Assembly (NCBI RefSeq): GCF_003590095.1
Contig: NC_039478.1
Location: 22,816,001 to 22,880,000, forward strand
Reading direction: 5' to 3'
Length of the DNA stretch: 64,000 nucleotides
From: Trichoplusia ni
Taxonomy: Eukaryota > Arthropoda > Insecta > Lepidoptera > Noctuidae
The notes beneath the pieces are model-generated. The model worked only from the letters and a program-made list of their open reading frames with translations. It was not told where the DNA came from and did not search any database. The first letter of the stretch is position 1. Each line of letters opens with the position of its first letter. A program made the position numbers and the translations under genes. Below, piece by piece: positions 27,501 through 38,603 of the stretch.

Positions 27501-30500
27501 TAATTTTAAACCGTCTTACGCTCTTGAATAACGATAAATTGACAAATCTTTTAGATTTTTTTCTTCTGGTCTACTATAAAAGTAATTGTATTACATTATC
27601 GTACAATTATTCCTTATTGATTCGATATACGACTCACTTTTTCTTAACCGATTGTGGCCTTCTCCTTCCAAATTGAAGCATTAATAAATATTTTTGTTTT
27701 CAGTTATACCTGATGAGGAGCTATGCTTTTACTCTGTACTGCCCATGACGAAGGAGACGAAAAACGGATTCGATTTCTACAACACTAGCGTAAGTTCTTG
27801 CCAGTTCCGTTTTTAGACATGGTTGCCAGGTCACAAAACTTTATAGCCAACAGACCAGCCAGTTTGCCCGAATATTTGGCCAAAAAGCCGTTCTTCCTGA
27901 AGTATAAAGCTTTGTATAAATGTGCAGCACAGAAATAGTTCGAAAATTCTAACTTTCATCATATAAGATTACGAATAAAATGTATAGCCAACAGAATTCG
28001 TACAAGCCGAACACCGTTTAGTTTGAACGGACAAGAAATAAAAAAACCTGACTATTTCTGGCTTTACTTTGACGCCTGGCAACCCTAGACATAATGAAGG
28101 GTGGGCGGTACGGGGAGTTGTCTTTGTAAAATTGACCTTCAATAATTGCTACTTTGTAGCTTAGTTTGAATTAATAGATTTTGATTTTAAAATGTTCAGA
28201 GATTGTATGTTATGGGAGCGACAGAGATATGATAGATATGTTTTGTTAATTCCAGTTTGCGTTGTACGTCGCAACGCAGAAGGAGGAAGGACTCTACAAT
28301 CTATACTTCAACAACTGCCCGAACACGAGTGAGGGGACCGCACCCGCTGTCAACATGCTGGTAAGAACTTTAAATATTTCTTATGCTTAGCCTTCTTACA
28401 TCTATTATGTTAACCCCCGACGCAAAATGAGTGGTGTTATAAGTGTGCTTTCTCAGTGGGTGTGCCGATTTTTATTTGGAAGATGATTTTTTGAGGATCG
28501 GATAGCCAGTCGCGCCTTGTGATCATACAATTCTGGAGTTGAGCTAGCTAGTCGCTCCGTGTACTCCGCGGGTCATTGAGTTCTGGGGGTCAGATAGCCA
28601 CTCGCCACTTGTAGCCTGCGGGCCATTACGAAAGGACTTAGATAGAAAATAATACCTGAAGGCGGTTATAAATAGATAATCGTCACTGCCTGTGGTGGCG
28701 TCTTGGGTCGGGTCACCTCCTTCCCTCTAATATGGCGAGGGAGGTGATGGCTGACCCTTGCGTCATACTCGTGAACGGGTGCTGCTTGCGGTGGCTGGTC
28801 GGTCTGCTGACCTTGGCCTTAGTACTTACAGTTTAATTTCGTATAGGCTTAGATACAGCGACCTCAAATTTTTGTTTGTTTGACATGACACCTGTACACT
28901 TATTTTGTTATTGTTCTGTACAATTATAATATTTCTTGTAAATGGAATGACAGCGTGCTGCTGAGGAGTTTGTTGCGCCGTTTCTTCTCTCACAGCAAAA
29001 GCACTTAGGAAGCGGTGAAGGGTGGGTGAAACTGGGTGCTGTCCTATGTAATGGTGCTGACCTTCAAAAAGTGCTACTTAGTAGCCTAATTTGAATAAAT
29101 GAATTTTGATTTTGATTTTTGATTTTGATCAATACTTTTAGAACAGAATTCACTCCTTAACGCTTATAATCCAGAAGACTTAAGCACATTTTGTCAACAG
29201 GTGGAGATCTTCGAGAGCAACGACGGTAACTTCCTGTCGGCGGGCGAGATGCCGCTCCCGGTGCTATACAGCATGATGTCGTTCATCTTCTTCGTGAGCG
29301 CCGCGCTGTGGACCTTCATCCTGCGCACCAGCCGCCAGCCCGTCTACCGCATACACATTATCATGTGCGTCCTCGTGTACCTGAAGGCTCTCTCGCTCGC
29401 CTTCCACGGCATCAACTACCACTTTATACAGACTAAGGGGGAACATGTCACCGCGTGGGCGATTCTCTTCTATATTACTCATTTGTAAGTATATTTCTTT
29501 GTGTAATAGATGCAGTAAAGACGAAATATCTCATGTCTAACGAGGTTGGGAATTTTTTTGCTGCCGTAGCTGGCAATAAAGGCCTTTTCTGCATCCAATG
29601 ACTTACTGCTGTTCTACAACTAATTAACGTAGTCCTGAAACGATGCTTCACTTCAAGACAAAGTCAAAATTGTTCAATTAAAAAAGGCGGTTTGTAATCT
29701 TTCATGAACAGGTCTAACGGTTCTGGTTGCTACTCGTCACTAGGATTTTTGTAAATTGTTAAAAACGACACCTTTTTTGCAAAGAACCTATCAAAGTGAG
29801 CATTTCATCTTGTTTGTGGCAGTGATCGAACTCCACCACTAAACTGCATACAATGTTATACGAAGAGACAGCTTGAGAAATACATTAACTAAAAACTGAT
29901 TTAACTTCCAAGGGGCTTATTAAGTCTTGGATAGTTCGGAATTTACAGTGTTATAAGTTTTATTTCTCGGCAAACTACCTGACATTTCAAATTTAGGTAA
30001 ATCCCTGGTATAGCATTCCTGGTTTCCTGGTCTGGGTCAGGATTTACACTTTTTTTATAAACCATTACACCTTTTCACCAAAAAAATACAAGAAGATGGC
30101 GTGCATGTTTGACAATACTTTCAAATTAGTTATGCAAAACTTTATTGAAACATTTGTGTCCAATTAAACTCTACTTGTTCTCATCACATTTAATCTATTC
30201 GTGATCATAGCATAGTCATGCTTGATAACCTCTAAATATAGTTGTATTCCATTGTCGGCAGGTTGAAAGGCGCGGTGTTGTTCGTGACGATAGTGTTGGT
30301 GGGCACCGGCTGGAACTTCATCAAGCACATCCTCTCCGACAGAGACAAGAAGCTCTTCATGATCGTTATACCGTTGCAGGTACATACACAAACTTAGTTA
30401 GGCTGATATAAATAGTACATTAGTTGATTTTTTCCTTGCATTTCTCAAAGTCATCTTCTAAAGTTATTTTAGAAAGTAAAAAGGAATATGTTTGGCGAGT

Positions 30501-33500
30501 GTTATATTTTCGACATCATTGAGATGTCAAATTTTCCCCTGATTTAACCCGGGCTTGAAGCATTCTATACCCATGCAAAAGTGGTCGATTTTAATAAATG
30601 CAAGGCTGTCTTTGTATTTTCTTTCGTTTCTTAAGCAGAGCCGATCAGGATATAAAACCCAGCAAGTAGAGACTAACAAGCTGAGATTACCATAATGTAA
30701 AACAGAATAACAGAGCTTCGTAGCATGTAGCAAAGTCGATCAGCATGGCATAGGGTGTAGTTTAGTGGTGTAGATCTTAGTGGCGGCGACGTGCTGCTCA
30801 CGAGCGCAACTTGCCGCCCTAGCTAGGGTCTGGGCGATAGGCACGGGGGTGCATATCGCCCGTCAAAACAAACCCGCGACGGGGGGTCGCATTTCGGTGT
30901 GACGGGTGCGACCCCATTACGAGGCGAGGAGGCCGACGCTGTTTACACGTCGGCCTCCACAAACAACGCGAAAGCGAGCCGCCGGCCCTACTCAACCGGC
31001 ACTGTGTGGTAATATTCATTTAATTCCACATGCCGGTGCCGAACACGGCTAACGTCACCGACCTAACCGCTGAAATTTAGTCACTACCTGCTCGCCCCCA
31101 AAGAAAAAAATGTCCATGAGGATTCTCCCTCCATACAAACAACTAATAATAACTTATATACATACTTACGAATCAAACTCGAAGCCTTCTTTCGAGTCGG
31201 TTAAAGCACTAAAACCTTCTCCTGAATGTAACAAATACATTTCTGAAAACCGCAACCAAGCAGCCAAACGCGAGATTATCACGGACAAACATAAATACAG
31301 ACAGTCTAACTGAAAACATTTGAAGTCGTTTAAAAACAGGATACGAGAAAATATGATAGAATCTAAATAAATATTGATTGATTGGGTACAAAAAAATAAT
31401 GAAATGCAGTGAATAAAATATTTCACTCTTCATATGAGACTATTATATTCCTTATTATCTGTGCATCACCTTAAGTTAAGTGTAAAAAAGTAACATGTAA
31501 ATATTTCGATTTTTCCATATTTCTATCTCGGAAAACTGAAACTCATTAATTTTATTTCTACACAGTACAGTACAGTATACAATGTACCTATATTTGTTTG
31601 TTACAGGTATTAGCGAACGTGGCGGAAATAATACTAGCGGAGAGCGAGGAGGGCGCCGCCGAGCACAACGCGTGGCGAGACATCTTCGTGCTGGTCGAGC
31701 TGCTCTGCTGCGGAGCCATCATGTTCCCCGTCGTCTGGTATGTAACACTCTAACTACACACTGTGTATACAGTAGAGAGAGTAGTCTTACGACGCAATGC
31801 AATATGATACAAACCTAAAAAGTTTCAAGTTCTACTATACCTGTCTGTCTCTTTGTAGCCTCATATTGCATAAAATTTTGTTAAAAAAATGAGGTTTTAT
31901 GTCTGATCTTAAATGACCCAATTATATTACTTGTATCTTAAATGAACATAAATTATTGAGAAATCTTTAAAATTTCCGGATTATGTTGATAATGTCAACC
32001 GCATAAGTGAATCGATCACAGGTTAAGCTACGCTTGACGCGGTTGGTCCGTAGATGGGCGATCATCTTTGTCATAACGAGTTTCTCCGTGTTTCGGAAGG
32101 CACGTTAAATTGTTGGTCCCGGCTGTTATTCCTACATCTTTGACAGTCGTTACAGGTAGTCATAAGCTGGAAAAACCTGACAGCCAGTCTAACCAAGGGG
32201 TATCGTGTTGCCCAGGTAACTGGGTTGAGGAAGTCAGATAGGCAGTCGCTCCTCGTAAAACATTGGTACTTAGCTTAATCCGGTTAGACTGGAAGCCGAC
32301 CCACACATAGTTGGGAAAAGGCTAGGCCGATGATGTTGATTATCATTTTATTTTGGAATAAAATACATGTTTTACTTCTAGCCTGTGTTATTTGGAAGTA
32401 CTAGAATCATCTTGTACATATTCTATTTGCCAGTTCAGTGTATATACGATGTATAAGTTATTATAACGCCTCCAGGTCGATCCGTCACCTGCAGGACGCG
32501 TCGAGCACGGACGGCAAGGCGGCCATCAACCTACGCAAGCTCAAGCTGTTCCGCCACTTCTACGTCATGGTCGTCTGCTACATATACTTCACGAGGATCG
32601 TCATATCTATACTTAATGTAAGGATTCACTATATTTCGAGCAATCATTTGTTTGCAGAATGAGTAGGGCAAGTATCAGGAATACATATATCATTCTAAAT
32701 ACAACTTTGAAGAGTGGTACTTTGTGTAATAAAGATAAAATCATCAATAATAAGGTTCCTCTCCTAAAACTACTTATTTGCTGTGCGACAGGGTCCATGT
32801 TATGATCTATTTATAAGTTTTACCACCTAAGAATACATGTGGAATGCGATAAAAGTATTGAGTATAGAGCTGTCACCACAGCATTCGGTGACAGCTCATC
32901 CGGATCCCGTCAAGCACGTTTCTGCAAACTGGCTAATTTGAAAGATTAGTAGGTAGGAGTATATCTTACAGGGCCCACACCGCCCGCTCGCTCAACTGAA
33001 CTGTTCTGCGCTCTTTTTGCTTACTTGTGTCACCATATTAGATAAAAATTAGACAGCTCTCTCCGCTCAATACATTACTGGACGAAGCTGAGTGAGGTGA
33101 TTTGGAAATAACGAAATACGATTGGTCTTTGTAAAACACACCGGGAAATCTAGCATAGCAGAGGGTTAGGGGGGCAGGGGAGGGATAAGGTGGACAAGAA
33201 CATGATCACTTACCTTCACTAGTTGCAAAGGAAACGCTAGCAGCAAAAGATTCAAATGCATTTCTTTTGTCATTGTTCAGTTGTAACTTTAATAAGGCAG
33301 CAAATTGACATCACAACACCATAATGTTCCAGATCACAGTGCCGTTCCAGTACGCGTGGATAGACGAAATGTTCCGCGAGATGGCGACACTGGTGTTCTT
33401 CGTGATGACGGGCTACAAGTTCCGGCCCGCCGCCGCCAACCCCTACTTCACGCCCACGCAGCTGGACGACGTCGAGCCTGAAGTGTGAGTGTTAAATCAA

Positions 33501-34062
33501 AATATATTCATATCCGTATCAGAAACCAGGATAATGTTCCGATTACCGAAAAAGTATTGCACACATAATTCCGGAAGAAGTGGTTATACTCGTAATGTTT
33601 CTACATTACGAGTATAACCACTTTGACGACACAAGACTGAATTTAAATGACGATTAAATTCAGTCTTGAAACCGAAATAATGTCCTCCTCCTATTGACCT
33701 CCTTTTTTGTCTTGTTCGTCTACCTAGGTTTTTTGTAGTTAGTGTATGTACGAATGTCTGTATGTATATTCTAGTCTATGTACGATAATAAATTATCCGA
33801 ATCGACCCTAGTCCCAATTAATTTAGATAATCGCCGTTTTACTTTATTTCATCACGCCGCGTTTTCAAGGTAGCTCTCGTATCATGCCCACCTACCCTAC
33901 TGCGCCTCTTATAATGAATGCCTACCTAACAAAGTGTTTGCGTATTCCAGTTTATCAGAAATCGGCGTGCTAGAAGGAGTGACGCGGATATCAAATCGAG
34001 GCGACAGGAAACGGGAAGACCTCCAGCCGCTCATGCAAGAGACTAACTATAATTCTGATTAG
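12492..34062 (+). CDS. GPR107: GPR107/GPR108-type seven-transmembrane Golgi protein, 12 coding exons
   Basis: Member of the lung seven-transmembrane receptor family (GOLD-type luminal domain plus 7TM), which in vertebrates works in Golgi and endosomal trafficking. Joined exons: 12492-12578, 23211-23321, 25318-25475, 27332-27396, 27704-27789, 28256-28360, 29201-29484, 30262-30379, 31607-31737, 32476-32617, 33333-33484, 33951-34062. They total 1551 nt (516 aa plus stop) with all phases matching. Seen: a signal peptide at 1-21, luminal exons 2-6 with four sequons (NVT, NKS, NTS, NTS) and four Cys, then FLSAGEMPLPVLY leading into TM1 at about 223-245. Near-invariant blocks follow: HILSDRDKKLFMIVIPLQ, LLCCGAIMFPVVWSIRHLQ, TDGKAAINL and VFFVMTGYKFRPA. 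The furin-like site reported for mammalian GPR107 is not evident. GPR107 and GPR108 cannot be told apart here; insects generally appear to have one. Confidence 0.95.
13331..13546 (+). mobile_element. Helitron-like non-autonomous repeat
   Basis: Starts ACTAATATTAT and ends GCTGGCAACAGCTAGT, in GPR107 intron 1. Same termini as the copy at 4291 but a different interior. Confidence 0.6.
15005..15067. repeat. Imperfect fold-back sequence
   Basis: The halves GTAGGTGGTCGGTTCGTTAG and, on the other strand, GTAGGCGGCTCGTTACGC are imperfectly inverted about a centre near 15036. Possibly a small MITE remnant. Confidence 0.4.
16078..16195. mobile_element. Degraded LINE-type fragment
   Basis: Contains GTCCCACTTCTGGGCACGGA and CCTCTCCCC, a motif set I associate with abundant lepidopteran LINE fragments (RTE-like). 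Both ends are unclear. Confidence 0.4.
16723..17397. mobile_element. Harbinger/Tourist-like MITE with TAA target duplication
   Basis: A 669-bp element (16726-17394) has 30-bp perfect terminal inverted repeats beginning GGTCCGTATTACAGAAGG, flanked by TAA on both sides (16723-16725 and 17395-17397). TAA duplications are typical of PIF/Harbinger elements. The interior has no transposase but is full of CTCAAG/CTTGAG motifs near both ends. Confidence 0.82.
17832..18068 (+). mobile_element. Helitron-like repeat, family A
   Basis: Shares CGCTAATCTCAGGAACTACT, AGGCTATAAACCATCACG and CGACTAATAGGAGCGAAGAT with copies at 26249 (reversed), 52984 and 60951. The 3' end GGGCAACAGCTTGT is a variant of the usual CTAGT. 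Confidence 0.7.
19091..19786. mobile_element. Fold-back transposable element with perfect 190-bp inverted ends
   Basis: Arms 19091-19280 and 19597-19786 are exact reverse complements over all 190 bases, read base by base, around a 316-bp non-coding centre. The ends start ATCCCACCAAAAACATTAAA. A related end lies reversed at about 42410-42515 (shared CCACCAAAAA and AGATCTCAT..AGCCAAG). No clear target-site duplication. Located in GPR107 intron 1. Confidence 0.85.
23211..23321 (+). CDS. GPR107: GPR107 coding exon 2
   Basis: 37 codons, phase 0 at both ends, between TTTCAG and GTAAGT. Contains VDLTTFGFFKGGILDVKM (human VHLNTFGFFKDGYMVVNV). Confidence 0.93.
24994..25100. mobile_element. Degraded LINE-type fragment
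   Basis: Contains CATCATCAGCCCATATTCGT and CTGCTGTACATAGGCCTCC, a phrase I know from many lepidopteran LINE remnants. Truncated at both ends; in GPR107 intron 2. Confidence 0.5.
25318..25475 (+). CDS. GPR107: GPR107 coding exon 3
   Basis: Phase 0 in, phase 2 out. Encodes YGFTLDRTINAAISPYL (human IGFSLDRTKNDGFSSYL), then one of the luminal cysteines in ATCFLKES. Confidence 0.92.
26097..26248 (+). mobile_element. 3'-truncated Helitron-like repeat
   Basis: Starts ACTAATATTATAAATCCGTG and runs into the 3' end of the reversed family A copy that follows, without its own CTAGT end. Confidence 0.5.
26249..26473 (-). mobile_element. Helitron-like repeat, family A, reversed
   Basis: Reads ACTAGCTGTTGCCCGCGACT on the plus strand, the reverse complement of the family A 3' end, and ends at CTTTATATATTAGTAT. 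An (AAAC)n run corresponds to the (GTTT)n of other family A copies. Confidence 0.7.
27332..27396 (+). CDS. GPR107: GPR107 coding exon 4
   Basis: Short exon, phase 2 in, phase 1 out. Encodes LNVTCKAKVLHLYENKS with sequons NVT and NKS and a Cys. Found by phase continuity rather than by a clear match to human. Confidence 0.82.
27704..27789 (+). CDS. GPR107: GPR107 coding exon 5
   Basis: Phase 1 in, phase 0 out. Encodes PDEELCFYSVLPM and a final NTS sequon. Flanked by TTTTCAG and GTAAGT. Confidence 0.82.
28256..28360 (+). CDS. GPR107: GPR107 coding exon 6
   Basis: 35 codons, phase 0 at both ends. EEGLYNLYFNNCPN matches human QEGLYSLYFHKCLG and marks the end of the luminal domain. Confidence 0.93.
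28410..28460. repeat. Short dispersed repeat (TTAACCCCCGACGCAAAA type)
   Basis: The phrase TAACCCCCGACGCAAAA recurs at about 37551. Boundaries are not visible. In GPR107 intron 6. Confidence 0.45.
28860..29129 (+). mobile_element. Non-LTR retrotransposon 3' end with (TTTTGAT)n tail
   Basis: Contains GCCGTTTCTTCTCTCACAGC, TAGCCTAATTTGAATAAATG and a tail of TTTTGAT units (29102-29129), just upstream of exon 7. A shorter relative lies at 28120-28190. These tails are typical of jockey/CR1-like LINEs in moths. Confidence 0.65.
29201..29484 (+). CDS. GPR107: GPR107 coding exon 7 (TM1-TM3)
   Basis: Phase 0 in, phase 2 out at GTAAGT. Encodes NFLSAGEMPLPVLYSMM, TM1, the KALSLAFHGINYHFI segment and the start of TM3 (AWAILFYITHL). 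Confidence 0.96.
30262..30379 (+). CDS. GPR107: GPR107 coding exon 8
   Basis: Phase 2 in, phase 0 out. Encodes LKGAVLFVTIVLVGTGWNF and HILSDRDKKLFMIVIPLQ, both nearly identical to human. Confidence 0.96.
30760..31110 (+). mobile_element. GC-rich structured insertion (probable retroelement fragment)
   Basis: Abruptly GC-rich segment in GPR107 intron 8, ending in an A-rich stretch (about 31101-31109). It holds consecutive perfect stems: 30832-30838 with 30855-30861; 30883-30891 with 30907-30915; 30928-30938 with 30948-30958; and CGC-GAAA-GCG at 30967-30976. The A-rich end suggests retroposition. The family is not identified. Confidence 0.55.
31607..31737 (+). CDS. GPR107: GPR107 coding exon 9
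   Basis: Phase 0 in, phase 2 out. Encodes VLANVAEIILAESEEGA and VELLCCGAIMFPVVW. A short CAGTA repeat lies about 25 bp before the acceptor. Confidence 0.95.
32020..32335 (+). mobile_element. Lepidopteran LINE/SINE-type repeat
   Basis: Contains GTGTTTCGGAAGGCACGTTA, CAGATAGGCAGTCGCTCC and CCGACCCACACATAGTTGGG, ending AAAAGGCTAGGCCGATGATG. I recognise this as an abundant moth repeat whose copies end in ATG-rich tails. In GPR107 intron 9. Confidence 0.65.
32476..32617 (+). CDS. GPR107: GPR107 coding exon 10
   Basis: Phase 2 in, phase 0 out. Encodes SIRHLQDASSTDGKAAINL and the TM6 region HFYVMVVCYIYFTRIV. Confidence 0.96.
33333..33484 (+). CDS. GPR107: GPR107 coding exon 11 (TM7)
   Basis: Phase 0 in, phase 2 out. 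Encodes ITVPFQYAWIDEMF and TLVFFVMTGYKFRPA. GTGAGT at 33485 was preferred to a weaker GTGTGA donor two bases earlier because it alone keeps the next exon in frame. Confidence 0.93.
33578..33668. repeat. Two adjacent perfect hairpins in GPR107 intron 11
   Basis: Hairpin 1: arms 33578-33598 and 33603-33623, 21 bp perfect, loop TTCT. Hairpin 2: arms 33632-33646 and 33654-33668, 15 bp perfect, loop ATGACGA. Only 8 bp separates them. Confidence 0.85.
33951..34062 (+). CDS. GPR107: GPR107 terminal coding exon 12
   Basis: Phase 2 in; encodes a divergent cytosolic tail (LSEIGVLEGVTRISN, ending NYNSD) and stops at TAG 34060-34062. Low conservation is expected for this tail. Confidence 0.87.
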
Positions 34063-37000
34063 GTATAATCATTAGATTTTTTGTAATGTTAGCCCTAAGT
34101 GACAGCTTGAGGAAGGCTCATTCGTAGCCGCTACTGGAGCTGAACACCTGATATCTGTATCTAATACCTCATAGTTTACAACACGATTCTATTTAGACAC
34201 TTTGATGTATTTGAGCTCATACATTTTGGGGGTCTAACATTTTGGGCACTGTGTCGAAAGGCAATTTACTGTACCAATATTAGAGTATATCTTACATATT
34301 TAATCGCGACCAATTTACACATATATTTAGCAGTATTAGGTCAATACTGCCCGGTCTTCATTCGAAGTCAGGTATACGAAATGCATTGGCCAGATTAAAT
34401 TGTTCAATGATTTTTTATTCAACAGTATATCTTTCAAAATGCAAATGAAATATTAGTAGTATAATTGAATTTCATTATAAGATAAACTTTCATCTTTCTC
34501 AATATAGTTTCCTTAATTACGTATTGTAAATAATTGCTGCCCGAGTTCGTTTCATACTGTACAGTTTAAAACTCTCTCTTTCTACACTCGCGTATGTACA
34601 TACTAAATATATAGATAGATATAAGTGAGGTAAACTCCACATAATCGTAACCGGGTCAATTCCATGTAGTGTAAGTCAATGGGATAGATTTTATATATTG
34701 ATAATGTTTTTTTTATAATTGGATCCTTCAATAATCGTTTAGTCCGGGATCTCTGGTCCAATTTAGATTGTTATATTGAGATTAAACAAAGAAACTAGTT
34801 AGTAATAAATTGAATGCTGCTTAAAGCGAGAGTTTCTTACAGAAAAATGACCGACAGATTAAGAGGCGATAACCAAGACCTTTTTGGATGCCTCGTTAAA
34901 ATGACGCTTCACAGCAAATTAGATAGCTAGCAATCGATTACGAAAAAAGACGAGGGATCCCGGACTATGTAGTAATATATGATCATAAATAAATAGTTAA
35001 ATAAGTTGTTTCTGCGGCTGTCAAATCAATTGATGACAATTAGTATTGGTGGAAGATACATTCAATAGGCAAATTCGGCAGAAATAAAACGTAGAACTAC
35101 ATTATAAAATGCACGAACGTATTTATGTCTTAAAACAGTATATTAAACGGCGAAAAATCTAAAAGCAAACGGTTTTATGGGGCATAGTATAAAGGAAAGT
35201 AAGAAAACGTGACTGTAATGTTTAACGAATAATAAATAATAATAAGAACATAGAAAATGTGTTGCCAACTTTAAGGGCAAAGTAATAATTGTACCTACTT
35301 AAAATATGGGTGCGTTCGCAATACTTAACTGTGGAAAGAATACAACACAACAACTTATCACATCACGTGGTGTCTCGACATCCGATAATCAACTGTAATA
35401 TTAGTCAAAACTAGATATTAAAAACACAGTCTCGAAAACCATGGACAAATTGATCTGTTTTAAAATGTAATTTCAGAACATATTATTGATTGACACAAAG
35501 ACAAACAACTAATCAGTTCAGATCTATTAACACATTAAGTCGGTGTAAAAGATATTAGAACATAGATTCTCATTTCGCTGGTTGTATCTCTTTATGTTCA
35601 TGTAATAAATAGTTGTAGACAAACTGTCAGTTGTCGAGTATGTATATTTTGTTGATATATCTAGGAATTAGCCTTTCTCAAGCGAAACGTTAATGCTAGT
35701 CCCTTTTTGATGGCATTTCTGTACATTATTCGTGCAGTCAGCTGCCGACTTACCATAAGCAATTATAATTTAAGCATAACCTCAATTTGAATTGTTTTTT
35801 TTTTTCTATAAAATGTGGATGTTTAAACACGGGGTTATTTAGACTAAGTTCCGTCGATTTTTGTAAATATCTTTAAAGTTGTAACTATCAATAAAAACTT
35901 CGAGACTTAATATTAAAAAAGCTTTTTATTCTTATTATTATTTTGTATGGAAGCTGAATCCAAGTAATCCCCGTGAAACGGAAACACCCTTAACTTAGTT
36001 TTAGCTAATGGAAATAATACTTATAATTATCATCACACTTAATAAGTATATTGTAAGGTTTCAATGTGTAAAATATCGAAATGTTTTGATAGTTACCGAC
36101 TCTGCAATGGTTCTTTAGTGTTGCCACTCTTAAAATATCTTATAGTGTTGCCGTTGAGGTGAAGCGACTCCGGCAGCAAACAACGCATAATCCACAATCA
36201 TTTTGAAAGGTTGTATAATTTAATCTTAATCTTTTATTAGTTCGCATAGTGTGTTGTCCGATACATGATTATTTTTGCTTTTTTTATTTTTATTTTTCTT
36301 TACTTACATATTTTAAGCGTTTTTTTTTTGTTGATAGCCGTATACAACATATAACCGAAATAATTCGAATAACATATTTCTTTGTATTGTTTATTTTTTC
36401 TTTTTATTTTGTTTTGAGTTTAATTTTGTAATTCTTTTTTAATGTCTTATTCTCTTAATATTATCTGAATAAACATACATTGTGTGCACTTGGCAACATA
36501 CTAATCAATGCTCTCGTCCGATCTGAGTTAATTATTTTAGAACTTTGTACATCGATTCTTGTAACAATAATTTAAATAGTTAAATGTTAAAATGTTCAAC
36601 AAACATTAGAAAGGGTTAAAGATCGTTTAAATAAATGCAACGAAGAAAGGGTAACACACAATAGGTTAGCTTATCTATTGTATATTGAACAATTTTTAAT
36701 CCAGTATGGAACAAATAGTATCTTCAAAAATGACAACTGTGTTTAAAGTGTCTCGGAAGGTCTTTCGAATCGGTCTTTGAATTATATACAGGGTGGCGAA
36801 TAGGTAACCTCTTTTATTTTTAGATAAGGCGCGGAGTCCCGGTGGGGTAGGAAAAGAATAGAGTCAGACTATTGCTAACTAAACCTAGACCGCATGGTTA
36901 TCCACATTTTGGTGTTGATGCATGCAATACGCTGTAATTGCTCATGAATATATCCCTCCCCCTTATAATAACATCTTATTACATGACCTTAAGTTACTTT

Positions 37001-38300
37001 ATCCGCAGTGACTAAAATAAATATTGAACTATCTTGTAATTGCATACAAATGCTATGCGGCACGTAAGACTTATCACGGCCAGGTACCCAAAACTTAAAT
37101 TGTATTGCACAATATATTTTCTCATTATATTCAAGTACTGTCAATTAGTTAAGTTTGCTGCTAATTGTTACATTATTTATACTCTATTGGTAAAGATAAC
37201 ATTTTACTCGTTTTCAAATGTTACTCCATTCAAATTTTATCAAAATCGGGCCAGGCATTTTAAATTGCATTGTAATCGGGTTTGAAGCTACCCTGAAAAT
37301 TTCACACTGCTAGCTTATCGGGAAGTGCCTCGAAATTGATTTGGAACAACAAACAAATAAGAAAAGCGATCGTATAATACCGTGGGAAAAAGAGTCTATC
37401 TTGATTCTTGAACACTAAACTAGGCTAGAATAAAACTGTTCTGTTTCTCATCAGCTCTTTAAGAATGTTTAAAGTGAGAGCGCTTTCCATTACACCTGGC
37501 GATTACTTACGCGTTTTTCCAACAACAGTAGTTCGCGTTGTTTTGCTTTTTAACCCCCGACGCAAAAGAGTCTATCTGTCTGCCTGTCTGTGGCATCGTA
37601 CCTCCCGAACGGATTGAGCTTTTTGTTTTGGTTTGAATTGAATGAATTATGTGCCACATGAATGCGAAAAATCGGTGGAGCCTTGTAAAAGTTGTAGGTG
37701 TGAAATATTGACAGTCGGGATTATTTTAATTATGCTTTTTTAGAACTAGTGAGGCATTGCTCTCTTCGTGAACGTGCATTTAGAATGTGAATTTTGTTTC
37801 ATTATTATTCAAATATTGAAATGTAATATTGATTGCATTGTTATTGAAAAAAAAGAGAATGTAAAATTGGGATGTTGATTATGTTATTCGTTTTTATAGG
37901 TATGTTTATTTTTATTTTTTTACCCTTTTAATTTTTTAACACTTTATTGATTTGTCGTACACAGTAACTACCCTCCTTTCTTAACCTTTTTTCGCTAAAT
38001 TATTTCGCCAAAGCAAATTTCACCAACAAATCAATATTACCTTAACACCGACTCAACATCCCTATTAAATTACTTTTTTAATTAAGCAATGTCCTTAATC
38101 GGGTATTACTAAGTGAGATAATTTCATTCCTCTTTATAATTATTATTTAGTTAGTAGCGGCACAAAAGCTGCCTAGCCCTTCCATCGCAATACCTTGTAA
38201 TTTAAGTGTCTGCAACATGTAATGTACTGATAATTTGAATTGTAATAAATTTGGATATTGGATATGTGTTTATGTAACATATATTGTACAAAATAAATCA
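34063..38300 (+). other. GPR107 3' UTR and flank
   Basis: No gene is recognised. Candidate AATAAA poly(A) hexamers occur at 35890-35895, 36468-36473 and 38292-38297, among others; which is used cannot be decided. The sequence is AT-rich. A repeat starting TAACCCCCGACGCAAAA lies at about 37551-37740. Confidence 0.45.
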
Positions 38301-38399
38301 ATAATTAGATACTTAGTATCTGTGTTTTTCTTATTTATTGAATTAAACCTCTAATATGTTCTAACTGACATTTTACCCCTATACAAACTTATGACTGCA

Positions 38400-38603
38400 T
38401 GGATAGCCGAGTAGTTGATGTCACCACGCCAAATCCATTGACCGCAACGTGTGCGCAGGTTCGATCCTCGTGTACGACAAACATTTGTGTGTTCTACGAA
38501 TGCTTGTTCTGAGTCTGGGTGTCTGTGCAAGTGGCTTGAATGTTCTCGAAACCCCCGCGACACAAGGAATACAGACAAAAATGCGAGATTCGTTTTAAAA
38601 AAA
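38400..38603 (+). mobile_element. tRNA-derived SINE
   Basis: A tRNA-like head with an A-box-like TAGCCGAGTAGTTG and a B box GGTTCGATCC (38459-38468) is followed by a non-tRNA body containing TTCTGAGTCTGGGTGTCTGT and CGCGACACAAGGAATAC, ending in an A-rich tail (about 38596-38603). This arrangement matches an abundant SINE type in noctuid-like moths. Confidence 0.8.
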
